Shown in pieces: positions 26,674 to 35,239 of a DNA stretch of 64,000 nt. The stretch covers positions 41,821 through 105,820 of the forward strand of contig JACOUS010000004.1 of the NCBI GenBank assembly GCA_016177735.1, read 5' to 3'. Origin of the DNA: Ignavibacteriales bacterium. GTDB taxonomy: Bacteria; Bacteroidota; Ignavibacteria; Ignavibacteriales; Melioribacteraceae. A program made the position numbers and the translations under genes. The notes under the pieces were generated by a model. That model was given only the letters and a program-made list of their open reading frames with translations, made no database searches and had not been told where the DNA came from. Position 1 is the stretch's first letter. Every line of letters starts with the position of its first letter.

Positions 26674-27756
26674 ATGAAAAAAACAAAATTCTATTCCATT
26701 CATGAAAAACTCGGCGCAAAGATAGTTGACTTTGCCGGCTACAAAATGCCGGTTCAATATTCTTCTATTATTGCAGAACACAAAACTGTTCGAACATCGG
26801 TCGGTGTTTTCGATGTTTCGCACATGGGCGAAATTTTTATACGTGGTGAAAAAGCATTGGAGTTTGTTCAACACATTACTGTTAACGATGCTTCGTTATT
26901 GAATGACGGAAGAGTGCAGTATTCCGCTATGTGTTACAAAGACGGCGGTATTGTTGACGATCTTCTCGTTTACCGCGTCAACCAAAATGAATTTATGCTT
27001 GTTGTCAATGCATCCAATAAAGATAAAGACTACAACTGGATGGTTGAATCAAACAGCTTCGGTGTTAAAATTGACGATGAGAGCGATGAATATTCTCTGC
27101 TTGCAGTGCAAGGACCCAAATCGAAAGATGTGATTGAAAAAATCTGCAGCAAAAATCTTGATCTCGAATATTATCATTTCTTCTTAGCCAAAATTGCCGG
27201 CGTTGATATGATTGTTTCTCGTACAGGCTACACAGGCGAACTCGGTTACGAATTATATTTTAAGAGCGATGAATTCTCAGCAGAAAAAATTTGGAACACA
27301 ATATTCGAAGCCGGGAAAGATTTTAATATTCAGCCGGTTGGATTGGGTGCACGCGATTCCCTCCGTTTGGAAATGGGATACTGCTTGTACGGAAACGATA
27401 TTGATCAAACAACAAATCCTTTGGAAGCCGGGCTCGGCTGGATCACTAAACTGAAAAAATCTTCATTCATTGCAAAAGATGTTTTGGTAAAAGTAAAAGA
27501 CGAAGGTTTAAAAAGAAAACTTGTTCCGATGGTCTCCGATGAAAAAGCATTTCCGCGCCACGGATACGAATTGTTTGCGGATGGGAAAAAGATAGGGCAT
27601 ATTACCAGCGGAACTGTAAGTCCTATACTTGAAAAAGCGATTGCACTTGGATATGTTGACAGCGAGTACGCAAAAGAAGGTAATCAAATAAATTTTATAA
27701 TTAGAGGGAAAGAGGTTCCGGCGGTAGTAACAAAACTGCCGTTCGTGAAAGTGTAA
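26674..27756 (+). CDS. gcvT: Aminomethyltransferase GcvT (glycine cleavage T protein)
   Basis: 360 aa, full length. Folate-binding features are FDVSHMGEIFIRG near 47-59, VNDASLLNDGRVQYS and RTGYTGELGYELYF near 182-195, with LGARDSLRLEMG near 226. The C-terminal barrel ends with SGTVSPILEKAIALGYV. It transfers the methylene group of glycine from the H protein to tetrahydrofolate. The other glycine-cleavage genes (gcvH, gcvP) are not nearby. It is packed between the aldolase and comB genes. Confidence 0.95.
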   Translation: MKKTKFYSIHEKLGAKIVDFAGYKMPVQYSSIIAEHKTVRTSVGVFDVSHMGEIFIRGEKALEFVQHITVNDASLLNDGRVQYSAMCYKDGGIVDDLLVYRVNQNEFMLVVNASNKDKDYNWMVESNSFGVKIDDESDEYSLLAVQGPKSKDVIEKICSKNLDLEYYHFFLAKIAGVDMIVSRTGYTGELGYELYFKSDEFSAEKIWNTIFEAGKDFNIQPVGLGARDSLRLEMGYCLYGNDIDQTTNPLEAGLGWITKLKKSSFIAKDVLVKVKDEGLKRKLVPMVSDEKAFPRHGYELFADGKKIGHITSGTVSPILEKAIALGYVDSEYAKEGNQINFIIRGKEVPAVVTKLPFVKV

Positions 27757-27757
27757 A

Positions 27758-28483
27758 ATGAAAGTAAACGTTTTGTTTTCAAATAATAATTATGATGAGC
27801 TTTATTTTACCGGAAAGACGTGCGTTGTAATTGATGTACTGCGCGCATCAACTGTAATTGTTACGGCGCTTGCAAACGGTGCGCGCGAAGTTATCCCGGT
27901 CAGTACTGTAGATTTTGCAATGAAAGTTTCCGGCGATGCTTTTAGAAGCCAGACTTTACTCGGCGGCGAACGAAACACAAAAAAAGTAGAAGGATTTACT
28001 TTGGGCAATTCTCCTTTGGAATACATTCCCGAAGTTGTGAATGGTAAATCGATTATTCATTACACAACTAACGGCTCCAAAGCAATCGTTAAAGCAAAAT
28101 TCTCCGAGAATTTGTTTGTCGGGTGTTTTAATAATGCGAGCGCGGTTGTTCAACATTGCATCGGCTTGAAAAAAGATCTCGAAATAGTTTGTGCCGGCAA
28201 CAGCGGTGCTTTCAATCTGGAAGATGCAATATGTGCCGGTTTGATGATTTCCGAAATTGTTGAAAAGAAAAAAGATGCCGTGTTAACGGATTCTGCCGGT
28301 GCATGTGTGCTTCTTCATAAAACGTATGTAAAAAATATTTTGAAGATGCTTAAAAATACCGAGCACGGGAAATTGCTGGCTAAAAACGGTTTTGACGAAG
28401 ATATTAAAGAGTGCGCAAAGATTGACTCTACCGATATAATTCCGTATTTCAATTCAGGTGTTATAAAAAAAATTGAGAAATGA
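27758..28483 (+). CDS. comB: 2-phosphosulfolactate phosphatase family protein (ComB)
   Basis: 241 aa. Family signatures are VVIDVLRASTVIVTALANGA (20 residues, near 22-41), GERNTKKVEGFTLGNSP (about 69-85), TNGSKAI and CAGNSGAFNLEDAICAG near 147-163. ComB removes phosphate from 2-phosphosulfolactate in coenzyme M synthesis in methanogens; bacterial copies are frequent where the rest of that pathway is missing, so its substrate here is open. It starts 1 nt after gcvT and ends the small operon. Confidence 0.88.
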   Translation: MKVNVLFSNNNYDELYFTGKTCVVIDVLRASTVIVTALANGAREVIPVSTVDFAMKVSGDAFRSQTLLGGERNTKKVEGFTLGNSPLEYIPEVVNGKSIIHYTTNGSKAIVKAKFSENLFVGCFNNASAVVQHCIGLKKDLEIVCAGNSGAFNLEDAICAGLMISEIVEKKKDAVLTDSAGACVLLHKTYVKNILKMLKNTEHGKLLAKNGFDEDIKECAKIDSTDIIPYFNSGVIKKIEK

Positions 28484-28541
28484 TACTGTAACTTTTGTTA
28501 TGCAATTGCAGCTAAAACCGTTGTATTACTATTAAATTATT

Positions 28542-28593
28542 CCGCGAGATATCACTGCTTTGCGGGATTCCGTTTACACGGAAAATCTCGTGG
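28542..28593. other. Stem with nested hairpin, possible structured RNA or repeat
   Basis: Outer stem CCGCGAGAT (28542-28550) / ATCTCGTGG (28585-28593) of 9 pairs with one G-U. Inner hairpin TTCCGT (28568-28573) / ACGGAA (28578-28583), loop TTAC. It is not followed by a T tract, so it is not a simple terminator for comB. Function unknown. Confidence 0.45.
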
Positions 28594-28630
28594 AAATTTG
28601 ATGCTAACTAATAAAACAAATTGCCGCTAT

Positions 28631-28671
28631 CCCGCCTATCAGCGGGCAAGCCCGACCTTCGGCGGGCAAGC
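28631..28671. repeat. Double GC-rich palindromic repeat
   Basis: CCCGC / GCGGG (28631-28646), then GCCCGACC TTC GGCGGGC (28650-28667) ending in AAGC. The same core occurs at 55913-55931 and, reversed and cut short, at 63848-63862. In this AT-rich genome these GC-rich palindromes stand out as a dispersed short repeat family. Confidence 0.65.
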
Positions 28672-28752
28672 TTTAGATAGTGGGAAATAGATAAACTAGT
28701 TACATTGGACTTTAGTCCCAATTGTGCAAACAGCAGACTGATGCGATAATAG

Positions 28753-31257
28753 ATGGCGAAAAAAAACAACAATAAAGAAAATTCTTCGGCAGAAGAAAAA
28801 TTTTTTGTTATCTCTCCCCGGAAGAAGAAAAAACTTCTGGGGATTTTTTTGATTGTCTTTGCTCTTCTAATTTTTTTGAGCATACTCTCTTATTCGCGTT
28901 ACGATGATTCTTCTTTCTCGTACAAGTTTACCGATCTGTTCAACATATTTTCGCCAACGCCCGAACTAAAAGATAAAGCCGCACACACTCACAACTGGCT
29001 CGGCATATTTGGTGCGTACATTTCACATTTCTTTATTCACTCTGTGCTCGGTTATTTTTCAATTGTGATTCCGGTGATAATGTTTATTTGGGGCTACACA
29101 GTCATCAAAGGTGAAAACGCACGTCTTGCGATTTACGTTACAAACTTTTTGCTCGTCTCCGGGATTTTGCTTGCAGCATTTTTCGGCATGCTCAGATTTA
29201 CGCCGGAAATTTCTTTGTTCACGGATGTTTACGAATTGTCGGGAAATGTCGGCGGATTTTTAGGCACTGCATTAAGCCGCTTGCTCGGCGGATTGGGAAG
29301 CATAATATTTTTATCTGCCGCAATGCTCGTTACATTAATTATTGCTTTCGATGTTCACTTGAGTTCGATCCTTACCTTCGTTAAAAAATTTATTAAAGAC
29401 GGTGAACCGGCTGAAGATGTTGATGACATCAAAATAAAAAGTATTGAAGAAGGAAAGACTGAAGAGAATCTTGATAAGATTAAAAACTTGCGCGGAGAAA
29501 ACAAATTAAAAAGTCTGTTCAAATCAAAACAAGACGAAGATGAATTGGAAGGTTCAGAAATAGAAGATGAAGAACCCGAAACGAGAATAAGAATTATCAA
29601 AAAAGACGAGCCCGAAAAAATAATTGCTGCCGAACACGAAAAAGATTCAGATCAGCTTAAAACAAAAAAACAAGAACCGGCAAAGCAAGCCAAACCTAAA
29701 ATAGATGATGAAGACCTTCCGGCAATTGATAAAAATGAAGAAGCAAAATTTCCCGAGCAGTGGGAAGAAGCGATTGATTACAAACCTCCCAAATTGGATT
29801 TGCTTATTGCAGCAGATGACGAAGAAGTAAAAGTTCAAGAGAGTGAACTTAAACGGAACGCTGAACTTCTGAAAGAAAAACTTGCGCTGTTCGATATACA
29901 AATAGAAGACATTACAGTTACACCGGGACCGGTAGTTACTTTGTATGAAATTGTTCCGGCACCCGGAGTAAAAATTTCGCGCATTGTTAGTTTGGAACAT
30001 GATATTGCACTCGCACTTGCCGCAAGAGGAATAAGAATAATTGCGCCGATTCCCGGCAAGAGTGCAATCGGTGTGGAAATACCAAATGCACAAGCAACAA
30101 TAGTGCGTGCACGTTCTGTACTCAGCAAATTGAAAGAAACTAATGTAGAACTTCCGCTTGCACTCGGCAAAACAATTTCCGGCGATGTTTATATAACCGA
30201 TCTTGCAAAGATGCCGCACATGTTGATTGCCGGCTCCACCGGCTCTGGAAAAAGTGTCGGTATTAACATGATTATCACAAGCTTGATTTATGCAAAACAT
30301 CCGTCCGATATAAAATTTGTAATTGTCGATCCGAAAAAAATAGAACTCTCTTTCTACAAAAAATTGAACAAACATTTTCTTGCTGTATCGCCCGATCTCG
30401 AAGAAGAGATAATCACGAATCCGCAGTATGCTCTGCTTGTATTAAAAGCAGTAGAGTACGAAATGGAAAGACGGTACGATAAACTTGCAAAAGTCGGTGT
30501 TCGTAATATTGTTGATTACAATAAAAAAATTGCCAACCCGAAAACAAGACCGAAAGACAGCGAGGAGATGAAGCATTTCAAAATGCCGTACATCATTGTT
30601 GTAATTGATGAGCTGGCGGATTTGATGATTACATCCGGCAAAGAAGTTGAAGAACCGATTGCGCGTCTTGCACAGCTTGCGCGCGCTGTTGGAATTCATT
30701 TGATACTTGCTACTCAGCGTCCTTCGGTAAATGTTATTACCGGTGTTATAAAAGCCAACTTCAGTGCGCGCGTTGCCTATCAAGTAGCAACTAAAATTGA
30801 TTCGCGGACAATACTTGATATGAATGGCGCCGAACAACTGCTTGGCAGCGGCGATATGCTTTTCTTGCCCGGCGGTATGCCCAAACCAATTAGAATTCAG
30901 AATGCATTTATCTCTACCGAAGAAGTAGAGAAGATTACTAATTTTATTTACGTGCAAAAAGGTTTTTCAAAACGTTATTTTCTTCCTTCGATGTACGAAA
31001 AGAAAAAAGCCGATATGGGAAATTTTCTTTCCGATCTCGACCCGATGTTTGAAGAAGCGGCACGCGTTGTAGTGCGCCATCAACAAGGTTCGGTTTCGCT
31101 TTTGCAAAGAAGATTGAAACTCGGTTACTCGCGTGCGGCAAGAATTGTTGACCAGCTCGAACAAGCCGGCATTGTTGGTCCATCGGAAGGAAGCAAAGCA
31201 CGTGAAGTTATTGTTGACAGCGAAGAACAACTTGAAACTATTCTACGATCATTATAA
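28753..31257 (+). CDS. ftsK: DNA translocase FtsK
   Basis: 834 aa. Four or so N-terminal membrane helices (about 27-45, 85-120, 125-150 and 170-200) anchor it at the division septum. A charged linker spans about 220-340. The motor has Walker A GSTGSGKSVGIN near 494-505, Walker B IIVVIDELADLM near 615, and ATQRPSVNVITGVIKANF near 655. The C-terminal winged-helix gamma domain (SVSLLQRRLKLGYSRAARIVD) reads KOPS-type sites. With XerD (48008) it would resolve chromosome dimers. lolA follows after 3 nt. Confidence 0.97.
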   Translation: MAKKNNNKENSSAEEKFFVISPRKKKKLLGIFLIVFALLIFLSILSYSRYDDSSFSYKFTDLFNIFSPTPELKDKAAHTHNWLGIFGAYISHFFIHSVLGYFSIVIPVIMFIWGYTVIKGENARLAIYVTNFLLVSGILLAAFFGMLRFTPEISLFTDVYELSGNVGGFLGTALSRLLGGLGSIIFLSAAMLVTLIIAFDVHLSSILTFVKKFIKDGEPAEDVDDIKIKSIEEGKTEENLDKIKNLRGENKLKSLFKSKQDEDELEGSEIEDEEPETRIRIIKKDEPEKIIAAEHEKDSDQLKTKKQEPAKQAKPKIDDEDLPAIDKNEEAKFPEQWEEAIDYKPPKLDLLIAADDEEVKVQESELKRNAELLKEKLALFDIQIEDITVTPGPVVTLYEIVPAPGVKISRIVSLEHDIALALAARGIRIIAPIPGKSAIGVEIPNAQATIVRARSVLSKLKETNVELPLALGKTISGDVYITDLAKMPHMLIAGSTGSGKSVGINMIITSLIYAKHPSDIKFVIVDPKKIELSFYKKLNKHFLAVSPDLEEEIITNPQYALLVLKAVEYEMERRYDKLAKVGVRNIVDYNKKIANPKTRPKDSEEMKHFKMPYIIVVIDELADLMITSGKEVEEPIARLAQLARAVGIHLILATQRPSVNVITGVIKANFSARVAYQVATKIDSRTILDMNGAEQLLGSGDMLFLPGGMPKPIRIQNAFISTEEVEKITNFIYVQKGFSKRYFLPSMYEKKKADMGNFLSDLDPMFEEAARVVVRHQQGSVSLLQRRLKLGYSRAARIVDQLEQAGIVGPSEGSKAREVIVDSEEQLETILRSL

Positions 31258-31260
31258 AAA

Positions 31261-31875
31261 ATGAAAACTAAATTCTACTTCCCGCTTTTGTTGTTTCCCT
31301 TTGTAATTTATTCCCAATCAGGCAATGAACTTCTGAAAAAAGTTCAGGAAAAATTTAAGTCCGTTGATAACTTCAGCGCTTTGTTCAATCAAACAATTTA
31401 TGATGAAAACGGAAAAGCTTCCGTTAAAATGAACGGAACTTTTTCTTATAAAAGGAAGAATAAATTCATTGTTGAAATGAAAAATTCTGCAATTGTTTCC
31501 AACAGCGAAACGATCTGGAATTACGATAAAAAATTGAAGCGCGTTATCGTAAGCAATTTTAGCGATGACCCGACTTCATTTTCGTTTGAGCGATATATTT
31601 TTGATTATCCTTCTTTGTGCCGCGTAAAAAATACCGCCGCACAAAATTCCGAAGAACAAATTCTTGAATTGATTCCGAAGAATGATAATCTTGATTTCAA
31701 GAGTGTTAAAATTTGGCTCAATAAAAATTATATGATTACCAAAATGGAAATTGTTGATTTGGGCGATGTGAAATATTCATTCCAACTTTCCGATATAAAA
31801 GAGAATCAGGAAATTTCCGATTCAAAATTCACATTTTATCCGCCAAAAGGAATAGAAATTATTGATCTCCGGTAG
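31261..31875 (+). CDS. lolA: Outer-membrane lipoprotein carrier LolA-like protein
   Basis: 204 aa with a signal peptide (about 1-19, FYFPLLLFPFVIYSQ). The mature half-barrel pattern matches LolA: FKSVDNFSALFNQTIYDENGK, MNGTFSYKRKNKFIVEM, ETIWNYDKKLKRVIVSNF and the later IWLNKNYMITKMEIVD. LolA carries lipoproteins across the periplasm. It follows ftsK by 3 nt, the neighbourhood also seen in proteobacteria, and its end overlaps the next gene by 14 bases. Confidence 0.88.
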   Translation: MKTKFYFPLLLFPFVIYSQSGNELLKKVQEKFKSVDNFSALFNQTIYDENGKASVKMNGTFSYKRKNKFIVEMKNSAIVSNSETIWNYDKKLKRVIVSNFSDDPTSFSFERYIFDYPSLCRVKNTAAQNSEEQILELIPKNDNLDFKSVKIWLNKNYMITKMEIVDLGDVKYSFQLSDIKENQEISDSKFTFYPPKGIEIIDLR

Positions 31876-32932
31876 CCGACATACATTAATTAAAAAAGCC
31901 GGAAGCGTTTTCTTCCCGGTGATAATAACAATTCTATTTTTATACTTTGCCTTTAGAAAAATTGATATCGGCGAATCTCTCAAAATGATTGCCGGCACTT
32001 CTATTTTTTGGCTCGTCGTTTATCTAATAGTTTTTTATGCTTCGAACATTGTGCGTGCTGTTAGATGGAAGTTGGTGATCAACCCGATAAAATCGGGCAC
32101 ATCGCTGTTAAATCTTTTCGGTGCGGTGATGATTGGTTACGGCGTTAACTGCATTGTACCTCGGCTTGGAGAAGTTTACCGGGGATTATTTTTGGGAAAG
32201 TGGGAAGGACTTTCGCGCACAAGCATGGTAGGCACCGTAATAGTTGAAAGAATTATTGACGTAACTTTTTTTGCGCTCGCATCGTTGATAAGTGTTTTAC
32301 TTTTTCCGGGCAATTTGTTTGAAGAAGTTTCGTGGCTGAGAACTTCGCTGATAATCGGGTTCGGATTGATAATTGTTTTTATTGTAGCTCTTGTAATTAT
32401 TGCTAGATACGAAAAACATTTTACTCCGGCACTTATAAAACTCACCGGCATGATCAGCAAAAAGTTTTCCGCGAAATTATCCGATGTCATTTCTACATTG
32501 ATTGACGGGCTTTCAACCATTCGTAGTTTTCGAAATTTTATTCTGATAATTTTTTACACGGCATTAATACTAATTCTTTACGCGCTTAATACTTATGTCG
32601 GTTTTTATATGCTTGATATGGACAAACTTGCTGATGTAAATTTTGCAATGGCGTGGGTCGTAATGACGATTAGTTCGTACGGAGTTATGCTGCCCACACC
32701 CGGCGGTACCGGCTCGTATCATATTATTACAATTTTTGTGTTATCGCGGCTCTACAATTTTAATAATGAAGTGAGCGCAGCTTACGCACTGCTTACTCAT
32801 TTTATTTCGTATGTAATTTTTATCGGTACAACAATTTTTGTTGTTTATTACATCAACAAACTCAGGCGGAAGAAAGGCGAATCGAGCGAAAATTTTTTCT
32901 CGGTTTTCAAAATCGATTCGGAACTAAAATGA
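31862..32932 (+). CDS. UPF0104 / LPG-synthase transmembrane-domain membrane protein
   Basis: 356 aa with about eight membrane helices and the family segments RAVRWKLVINP near 62-72 and GYGVNCIVPRLGEVYRG near 92-108, plus PTPGGTGSYH near 279. The family covers the flippase-like domain of lysylphosphatidylglycerol synthase and related lipid transport proteins; the substrate here is unknown. The start is likely TTG, overlapping lolA by 14 bases, with AAGGA about 11 nt upstream and no ATG available before the first helix. Confidence 0.8.
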   Translation: MISGSRHTLIKKAGSVFFPVIITILFLYFAFRKIDIGESLKMIAGTSIFWLVVYLIVFYASNIVRAVRWKLVINPIKSGTSLLNLFGAVMIGYGVNCIVPRLGEVYRGLFLGKWEGLSRTSMVGTVIVERIIDVTFFALASLISVLLFPGNLFEEVSWLRTSLIIGFGLIIVFIVALVIIARYEKHFTPALIKLTGMISKKFSAKLSDVISTLIDGLSTIRSFRNFILIIFYTALILILYALNTYVGFYMLDMDKLADVNFAMAWVVMTISSYGVMLPTPGGTGSYHIITIFVLSRLYNFNNEVSAAYALLTHFISYVIFIGTTIFVVYYINKLRRKKGESSENFFSVFKIDSELK

Positions 32933-33561
32933 AAAAAATTCTCTTAATTTTTTTGATACCGCTTATAAATTTAAGTGCACAATGGGATTTTAGTCTCTCG
33001 ATGGGTTTGGATTTCAAAGCCGCACTATCGTACCGGGATTACATTAATTCCGCACCGGGTTATGATAATTTATCAACTTTTACAAGCTCCGTTAATTTTG
33101 CCGGCGAAGTTGGTTATATGCTTTCTCCAAATTTGCAGATTGGAATTGAACACAGCATCGTTCTCGATTCATACAACAAAAATACCGGTCTCGGCGGCGT
33201 TTATGAAATTTCATATACACATCAAAGACCAACTGCCTTGTGTTACTACGTTCTTGCTGGCAAAGGATATAAATTTAAATTCGGCGGCGGTGTTGGTTTG
33301 CGCTTTGTAAGTTTAACCGAAAGAATAATTACGGATACAGATTACACTGCGAGCGGATTCGGAATACTTTTGAAAGCTGAAGGCAACACTCTGTTGAGTG
33401 ATAATTTCTATGCGTTGATCGGCGTTGATCTCCGTTACGATTTGCCCGGTGAATTAAAATCGGCAAACGGAAGTTACATTGTGAATCAATATTCAAACGA
33501 AAAAATGAATTTGAATTCGTTATCAATCGGAATTAAACTCGGTGTTGCTTACCTACTTTAG
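32929..33561 (+). CDS. Exported outer-membrane beta-barrel-like protein
   Basis: 210 aa. It has a signal peptide (about 1-18, LLIFLIPLINLSAQ) and then short alternating strands rich in Tyr, Gly and Ser (FAGEVGYMLSPNLQIGIEH, GYKFKFGGGVGLRFVSL, YALIGVDLRYDL, SIGIKLGVAYLL), ending in a hydrophobic-aromatic strand as outer-membrane barrels do. No named family recognised. The start overlaps the previous stop (ATGA), so it is the last gene of the ftsK-lolA unit. Confidence 0.65.
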   Translation: MKKILLIFLIPLINLSAQWDFSLSMGLDFKAALSYRDYINSAPGYDNLSTFTSSVNFAGEVGYMLSPNLQIGIEHSIVLDSYNKNTGLGGVYEISYTHQRPTALCYYVLAGKGYKFKFGGGVGLRFVSLTERIITDTDYTASGFGILLKAEGNTLLSDNFYALIGVDLRYDLPGELKSANGSYIVNQYSNEKMNLNSLSIGIKLGVAYLL

Positions 33562-33586
33562 TGTAGTGTAAACTAGAAAAAAATTG

Positions 33587-33668
33587 CCACGACCTTTGGG
33601 TCGTGGGCTTAATTGAGAATGTTATCTGCGTCTTTAGTCGCATATTGATTTTAAAGTTGCGGCTAAAG
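33587..33668. repeat. Two palindromes between the barrel gene and uppP
   Basis: CCACGACC / GGTCGTGG (33587-33606, loop TTTG), then CTTTAGTCGCA (33632-33642) / TGCGGCTAAAG (33658-33668) with one G-U. Neither is followed by a T tract on the + strand, so they are more like dispersed repeats than terminators. The remaining sequence up to 33758 is AT-rich. Confidence 0.5.
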
Positions 33669-33758
33669 CCAAAAAATATTTTTTTGTATTAATATCCCTA
33701 CATTGGCATAGCCACCCCCTTGGGAAAATATCGGGGCAATTTTACTTTAGGAATTATT

Positions 33759-34607
33759 ATGAACATCATCGAAGCAATTATTCTTGGAATCATACAAGGC
33801 TTAACGGAGTTTTTGCCAATAAGTAGTACCGGACATTTAACTGCTGCCGGTAAATTGATGAATTTAATTTCTGCGGATAAACCCGAAGAGTGGACGGCAT
33901 TTATTGCCGTTATTCAACTTGGCACTCTGCTCGCTGTTTTAATTTATTTTCGGAATGACCTTGTTGGTATCGTAAAAGATTTTATCGGCGAAAATATTTT
34001 GCACAGAAAAAGTTTTTCCGAACAGAACATGAATTCCAAAATGGGATGGTATCTTGTTATTGCAACTTTGCCGGTCGTAATTATCGGACTCTCATTTAAA
34101 GATATTATCGAAGGTGTACTTACAAAAAATCTTTATGTTATTTCCATAAGTTTGATTGTACTTGCGTTGATACTTGCTTATGCAGAAAAAATCGGCAAAT
34201 TCAACCGCAAAAGTGAAAATATTAAATGGTACGATTCGTTGATTATTGGAATCGCGCAGTCATTCGCATTAATCCCCGGTTCATCACGTTCGGGGACAAC
34301 AATTACAGCAGCACTTTTTCTCGGCTTTAACAGAGAGACAGCCGCACGCTTTTCTTTTTTGATGAGCATCCCGGCAGTGCTCGCAAGCGGGCTTCTGCAA
34401 TTTTATCAATCGCTCGAATTTATTGATTACAACGGTGCAGTTAATTTAATCGCCGCCACAGTTGCATCGGCAATAGTTGGTTATTTGTCCATTGAATTTT
34501 TACTCCGCTACTTGCGCAAACATTCAATGATGTTTTTTGTAGTTTACAGGATAGTTATCGGGATTATTATTCTATCGTTAATTTTATCGGGTTTCATTCA
34601 GGCATAG
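33759..34607 (+). CDS. uppP: Undecaprenyl-diphosphatase UppP (BacA)
   Basis: 282 aa after starting at the ATG preceded by TTTAGGAATTATT, which gives [18 protein letters not shown], the usual N-terminus. The two catalytic loops are visible: [11 protein letters not shown] near 17-27 and the PGSSRSGTT region near 176-184. Multiple membrane helices follow. The enzyme recycles the lipid carrier for peptidoglycan synthesis and gives bacitracin resistance. A 12-nt gap leads to the cyclophilin gene. Confidence 0.96.
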   Translation: MNIIEAIILGIIQGLTEFLPISSTGHLTAAGKLMNLISADKPEEWTAFIAVIQLGTLLAVLIYFRNDLVGIVKDFIGENILHRKSFSEQNMNSKMGWYLVIATLPVVIIGLSFKDIIEGVLTKNLYVISISLIVLALILAYAEKIGKFNRKSENIKWYDSLIIGIAQSFALIPGSSRSGTTITAALFLGFNRETAARFSFLMSIPAVLASGLLQFYQSLEFIDYNGAVNLIAATVASAIVGYLSIEFLLRYLRKHSMMFFVVYRIVIGIIILSLILSGFIQA

Positions 34608-34618
34608 GAGGAATCATC

Positions 34619-35239
34619 ATGACAAAAAGAAATTTACTTTTTTTATTCTTTGCAGTACTGGCTATTACTCATTGCAAAGGCAATCAAGAAACACAAGATT
34701 CTAAAAATGCAATCAAAGGAGCTAACGTGGAAGAACTAATGAATCTAAAAAAAGGCGAGAAACTTGTTGCTGTCATAAAAACAAATATGGGTGATATCGA
34801 GTTTGAACTTTATCCAAACGAAGCACCCAAGACAGTTAAAAATTTTACATCACTCGCAAACAGTAATTTTTACAACGGAATAATTTTTCATAGAGTGATA
34901 AAAGACTTTATGATTCAAAGCGGCGATCCTTCGGGAACCGGAAGAGGCGGCGCAAGTATTTACGGCGGTACGTTCGAAGATGAATTTTCTGCTGATCTGC
35001 GTCATGATACTCCCGGCGTTCTTTCAATGGCAAATGCCGGACCGAACACAAATCAAAGTCAATTTTTTATTACTGTTGTTCCAACTCCGTGGCTCGATGC
35101 TCGGCACACAGTGTTTGGCAGAGTTATAAACGGAATGGATGTTGTAAATAAAATTAGTACTGTTCCTACAAACCAAATGGACAAACCGCTTCAAGATGTT
35201 GTAATGAAAGAAGTGAAAGTTGAAAAACGCACTAACTAA
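34619..35239 (+). CDS. Exported cyclophilin-type peptidyl-prolyl isomerase
   Basis: 206 aa. The N-terminus is a hydrophobic signal ending in ITHCKGNQ; cysteine 19 could be lipidated although His at -1 is unusual for a lipobox. The cyclophilin domain has [19 protein letters not shown] near 97-115 with the active-site arginine, GGTFEDEF, and [17 protein letters not shown] near 138-154. It helps fold proteins in the periplasm. AGGAGG precedes the ATG. The NSS transporter gene starts directly after its stop. Confidence 0.93.
   Translation: MTKRNLLFLFFAVLAITHCKGNQETQDSKNAIKGANVEELMNLKKGEKLVAVIKTNMGDIEFELYPNEAPKTVKNFTSLANSNFYNGIIFHRVIKDFMIQSGDPSGTGRGGASIYGGTFEDEFSADLRHDTPGVLSMANAGPNTNQSQFFITVVPTPWLDARHTVFGRVINGMDVVNKISTVPTNQMDKPLQDVVMKEVKVEKRTN

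Larger units (their letters stand above)
28484..28752. other. Gap before ftsK with several hairpins
   Basis: 269 bp without a gene. It holds a structured element at 28542-28593, a pair of GC-rich palindromes at 28631-28671 and a small GGACT/AGTCC hairpin near 28708-28719. No promoter motif is clear to me. Confidence 0.6.

Noticed and set aside
29647..30375. 242-codon open frame on the minus strand inside ftsK
   Set aside because: It lies opposite the conserved FtsK motor, and its Cys/Phe/Tyr-rich product is typical of antisense reading of an AAA/GAA-rich gene.
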